Source: Oscillospiraceae bacterium
GTDB lineage: Bacteria; Bacillota_A; Clostridia; Oscillospirales; Oscillospiraceae
NCBI GenBank assembly: GCA_017550765.1
Contig: JAFZOC010000062.1
Span: 1-9,230 of the forward strand
Length of the DNA stretch: 9,230 nucleotides
Reading direction: 5' to 3'
The notes beneath the pieces were generated by a model. It saw only the letters and a list, made by a program, of their open reading frames with translations. It was not told the DNA's origin and searched no databases. Made by a program: the position numbers and the translations under genes. Below, piece after piece: positions 6,951-9,230 of the stretch; the first letter of the stretch is position 1; each line of letters opens with the position of its first letter.

Positions 6951-6961
6951 GTTCATTTACT

Positions 6962-7000
6962 CAGGGGAGCCGGAGCGCAGCCTTCGTTCCTTGTCCCCTG
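6962..7000 (-). promoter_or_regulatory. 5' leader hairpin of the recombinase transcript
   Basis: CAGGGGA (6962-6968) pairs with TCCCCTG (6994-7000). Inside, GGAGCG (6972-6977) pairs with CGTTCC (6985-6990) with one G-U pair, after a 3x3 internal loop. On the minus strand this hairpin falls at the very 5' end of the RNA predicted from the promoter at 7009-7037. No U-run follows on that strand, so it is not a terminator; it may protect the 5' end or regulate translation. Confidence 0.45.
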
Positions 7001-7008
7001 TTGTTATC

Positions 7009-7037
7009 AGTATAGCGCAGTTCCCTGCGATCGTCAA
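7009..7037 (-). promoter_or_regulatory. Sigma-A-type promoter for the recombinase gene
   Basis: On the minus strand TTGACG (7037-7032) and TATACT (7014-7009) are separated by exactly 17 bases. Each hexamer matches the consensus at five of six positions. Transcription would start near 7002, giving a leader of about 118 nt to the start codon at 6884. The -35 element directly abuts the terminator hairpin of the preceding gene, so the recombinase is likely expressed independently of the fba block. Confidence 0.65.
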
Positions 7038-7069
7038 GCGGCTCGCTCGGATGTTCCGAACGAGCCGCT
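7037..7069 (-). terminator. Probable terminator of the pseudo-ATPase gene
   Basis: AGCGGCTCG (7037-7045) pairs with CGAGCCGCT (7061-7069). After one mismatch five more pairs (7047-7051 with 7055-7059) close a three-base loop. It begins 25 bases past the stop codon of the minus-strand gene at 7095. The following bases on that strand (TGACGATCG) are not U-rich, so termination may be weak or factor-assisted. Confidence 0.55.
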
Positions 7070-7094
7070 ACGATACACAACTTGTCGTCTACAT

Positions 7095-8753
7095 TCAGTC
7101 CTGATCGTCTTTGCCGGCGAACAGCCTGCTCAGGTCGACCAGAGGAGCTTTGGTCGCTCTGATCGTGTTCAGCAGAGTCGCAGCGGTGGCTACCACGTCC
7201 ATCAAAAGCACGAACCAGATGCTGTTGGCCCCGATCATGCTCAGGAAGATCATCAGCGCTTTCACGGCGAACACGAAGATCGCATTCTCTTTCGCGACTT
7301 CCATCGTACGGCGGCTGATCTCCATGCTGAACGGCAGTCCCGCAACATTTTCGGGCGCTACAGAGGCATCCGCATACTTTGCTTTCTTGCTGAGCCGGAC
7401 ATCCACATCCGCAGCGCTGTGTGTTTCGATGCCGTTGGCGTATACGAACATCACATGCTCACGTTCGCTCTGGGCGAGCTCCTCGATGTGCTGCAGTTTC
7501 TTCTCCGTGTCGCATTCGCCATAGACGTCGTCGATCCCGAGCTTGTCAGCCAGACGGCGGGCCTCCCCTGCTCCGTCTTCGGTCACGAGGATGGTCTCGC
7601 GGATCCCCGCTTCACGGACACCGCCGGCAAGCTCCTCTGCAGAGCCGTTCATGCCGGAGGAGATGCAGATGTGGCCGGCATAACGTCCCGCGACAGACAA
7701 ATGATAGACCTCGAGATCCCCTTCGATCTCCGGGACTTCGACGCCTCTGGCAGCCTGATAATCGGCATTCGCCAGGATGATCGGAGTATTGCCGATCTTC
7801 AGCTCCACGCCGTGGCCAGGGATATCCACAAAATCACTGATCGCGTCGAGCTTGTAGTCCTGCTCGTCCAGAGCCGGGACAGCCTTGGCGAAGGGCTGCT
7901 CGGACCAGTATGCCGCGTGGGCGATGATATACGCGAAGGTCTTCTCATCGATACCGCTGGTCTCGCACTCTACAAGAGCGGGTTCGCCTGCGGAGAACAC
8001 ACCGGCCTTGTCGAAGACGACCACATTCACGTCTGCGGTGCGCTCCAATGCCTTCGCGTCACGGAACAGCACGCCGTTCTTGACGCTGAAGCAGAGACCG
8101 ACCAGCGCGGTGATCGGCATGGCGAGCACGACAGAGCCCGGGATGCAGGCCAGCAGGATCATCAGCCCACGATGGATGGAGACGCGGAAATCATAGTTCC
8201 CGATGAGCGGGAGCACGATGGTGTAGACCAGAGCGAGGACCATGGCGATCTTCAGGATGAAGTTGGCGCTGCCGTAGACGGTAGGTTCCAGCCTGAGCTG
8301 GGACGACTCTTTCTCCGCGTAGAGCTCCTTGGCTTTTTCGACGGTCTCCTGATCCTGCCCCTCGAGGAGCTCCAGGGCGGAGCCGCGGGCACGCTTTTCA
8401 ACATACGGGATGACCAGCAGGCTCAGCTGATAGATGATCAGCATCGCGGCGCTCTCAGCTCCGAACCCGACCAGGAAGGATACGAAAGTCACGAAGAGCA
8501 CGATGATCGGCGCAGCGAAGAAGTCGCCTGCCAGTACGCTGTCGAAGGCTTTCAGGGCCAGATCATAACCGGAAGCAGCGGCTGAGAGGACAAGAATGAT
8601 GATCTTGACCGCCACCGGCATTTTCACCAAAAGCGCGACGGCTAGAAGGATAGCGGCCAATACGAGCCGACCGATCAGGATGAGGTCCAGACCGCCGGGC
8701 GCCGGCACGGCAACTCTAGCCTGATGTCTTCCCTGTTCAGGTCTTTGAAACAT
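7095..8753 (-). CDS. Degenerate P1B-type ATPase-like membrane protein (pseudo-ATPase)
   Basis: A 552-residue membrane protein with the P1B heavy-metal ATPase layout. Likely helices are at about 22-43, 45-62, 79-96, 99-117, 164-184, 196-219, 489-509 and 511-531, with a P/N-type (HAD) region between the sixth and seventh. KNGVLFRDAKALE follows helix six as in true pumps. Almost every working motif has changed. The transport motif CPC reads IPG (204-206). DKTGT reads DKAGV (Asp248 kept). SEHP reads SEQP (284-287). TGD reads TED (391-393). GDGxND reads ANGIET (439-444). The actuator region between helices four and five is only about 46 residues, with no TGE. GHG (313-315) of the nucleotide domain remains. 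I infer it cannot pump metal by the normal cycle; its role is unknown. ATG 8753 follows GGAGG (8762-8766, minus strand) by 8 bases, 57 bases after fba. Confidence 0.85.
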   Translation of the reverse strand: MFQRPEQGRHQARVAVPAPGGLDLILIGRLVLAAILLAVALLVKMPVAVKIIILVLSAAASGYDLALKAFDSVLAGDFFAAPIIVLFVTFVSFLVGFGAESAAMLIIYQLSLLVIPYVEKRARGSALELLEGQDQETVEKAKELYAEKESSQLRLEPTVYGSANFILKIAMVLALVYTIVLPLIGNYDFRVSIHRGLMILLACIPGSVVLAMPITALVGLCFSVKNGVLFRDAKALERTADVNVVVFDKAGVFSAGEPALVECETSGIDEKTFAYIIAHAAYWSEQPFAKAVPALDEQDYKLDAISDFVDIPGHGVELKIGNTPIILANADYQAARGVEVPEIEGDLEVYHLSVAGRYAGHICISSGMNGSAEELAGGVREAGIRETILVTEDGAGEARRLADKLGIDDVYGECDTEKKLQHIEELAQSEREHVMFVYANGIETHSAADVDVRLSKKAKYADASVAPENVAGLPFSMEISRRTMEVAKENAIFVFAVKALMIFLSMIGANSIWFVLLMDVVATAATLLNTIRATKAPLVDLSRLFAGKDDQD

Positions 8754-8810
8754 GATCGACACCTCCAGATTCTATATCTCTATACGGTGGAAGTCAGGTG
8801 CGTCTATTCG

Positions 8811-9230
8811 TCAGGCCTTCCCATCGGAGCCAAGGACATGCACGATCTTATGCGCGACCATGTCCTTCACAGCCTGACGGGCGGGCTTCAGGTACTGGCG
8901 GGGATCGAAGGCTTCCGGATGCTCGGCGAAGTACTTGCGGATATTGCCGGTCATGGCCAGACGGATATCGGAATCGATGTTGATCTTGCAGACGGCGAGC
9001 TTCGCAGCCTCGCGGAGCTGATCTTCTGGGATACCGATGGCGTCGGGCATATTGCCGCCATACTGGTTGACCATCTTCACGAATTCCTGGGGCACGGAGG
9101 AAGAGCCGTGCAGGACGATCGGGAAGCCGGGCAGACGCTTGATGCACTCATGCAGCACGTCGAAGCGGAGCGGAGGCGGCACCAGGATGCCGTCGGCATT
9201 GCGGGTGCACTGAGAGGCCTTGAACTTGTA
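8811..9230 (-). CDS. fba: Class II fructose-bisphosphate aldolase, C-terminal part (partial)
   Basis: The last 139 residues of a class II (metal-dependent) aldolase, which splits fructose 1,6-bisphosphate into glyceraldehyde 3-phosphate and dihydroxyacetone phosphate in glycolysis. The 5' part lies beyond the right edge. Visible features are VLHGSSSVPQEF, with the zinc-ligand His and the phosphate-binding loop, KINIDSDIRLAMTG for substrate phosphate binding, and the C-terminal tail RKYFAEHPEAFDPRQYL followed by HKIVHVLGSDGKA, typical of the longer clostridial and proteobacterial form of about 310-350 residues. The frame runs open to base 9230 with no start codon of its own. The downstream pseudo-ATPase gene follows after 57 bases without a visible terminator, so the two may share a transcript. 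Confidence 0.95.
   Translation of the reverse strand, partial: YKFKASQCTRNADGILVPPPLRFDVLHECIKRLPGFPIVLHGSSSVPQEFVKMVNQYGGNMPDAIGIPEDQLREAAKLAVCKINIDSDIRLAMTGNIRKYFAEHPEAFDPRQYLKPARQAVKDMVAHKIVHVLGSDGKA

Noticed and set aside
6925..6960. Canonical 28-bp dif site
   Set aside because: TTCCTA and TTATATG resemble half-site pieces, but spacing and most arm positions do not match B. subtilis or E. coli dif. Kept only as a weak binding-site idea.
7016..7029. CGCAG-TTCC-CTGCG mini-hairpin
   Set aside because: It lies within the spacer of the proposed recombinase promoter, is only 5 bp long and has no T-run; most likely coincidental.
6735..8585. Long plus-strand open frame across the recombinase 5' end and most of the pseudo-ATPase gene
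   Set aside because: It spans an intergenic region and two genes with clear minus-strand homology. Its protein is His/Asp/Gln-rich with no domain, typical of a shadow frame.
7095..8753. Pseudo-ATPase as a broken, frameshifted pseudogene
   Set aside because: The frame is uninterrupted for 552 codons, has a good ribosome-binding site, keeps helices and domain order, and the motif changes are in-frame substitutions.
8769..8797. Minus-strand CTGACT-N17-TAGAAT as a promoter of the pseudo-ATPase gene
   Set aside because: The -35 match is moderate and the start site would fall inside the GGAGG ribosome-binding site, leaving almost no leader. Co-transcription with fba is simpler.

Overview
The window reads as the chromosome of a GC-rich, endospore-forming Firmicute of the class Clostridia. 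The evidence is a full-length spoIVA next to cwlD (both spore-specific), a trmK-nif3 pair, Firmicute-type Shine-Dalgarno sites (GGAGG, AAGGAG) and a class II aldolase of clostridial type. I cannot fix the genus. Seven complete genes and one partial gene are visible, with no rRNA, tRNA, CRISPR array or insertion sequence. No gap exceeds 300 bases.

Plus strand, 89-5769. A 66-residue DUF1858 redox-type protein is followed by trmK (tRNA adenine-22 N1-methyltransferase) and an overlapping nif3-family gene. Next come spoIVA, the ATPase that builds the coat basement layer, and cwlD, the amidase that starts muramic-lactam formation in the cortex. radA/sms (recombination and repair ATPase) ends the block. 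A sigma-E-like -10 element precedes spoIVA, and an almost perfect sigma-A-type promoter sits directly on the cwlD ribosome-binding site. A perfect 24-bp inverted repeat between radA and the next gene is a strong bidirectional terminator for the convergent pair. Bases 1-88 hold no gene I can name beyond the first ribosome-binding site.

Minus strand, 9230-5886. The 3' part of a class II fructose-bisphosphate aldolase gene (fba) enters from the right edge. Downstream of it lies a 552-codon open gene with the eight-helix layout of a P1B-type metal ATPase. The catalytic core of its actuator domain is missing, and its CPC, DKTGT, TGD, SEHP and GDGxND motifs are all altered. I read it as a pseudo-ATPase kept intact as a protein, and it is the most unusual item here. 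After a hairpin terminator comes a XerC/XerD-type tyrosine recombinase with a complete catalytic set. It has its own sigma-A-type promoter and a leader of about 118 nt that can fold into two hairpins.

How the genes relate: spoIVA and cwlD serve two layers of the same spore (coat anchoring and cortex modification). trmK and nif3 are a conserved Firmicute pair. radA and the recombinase both act on DNA but are transcribed toward each other, so they are not one operon. The pseudo-ATPase lies only 57 bases after fba with no terminator seen between them, so the two are probably co-transcribed.
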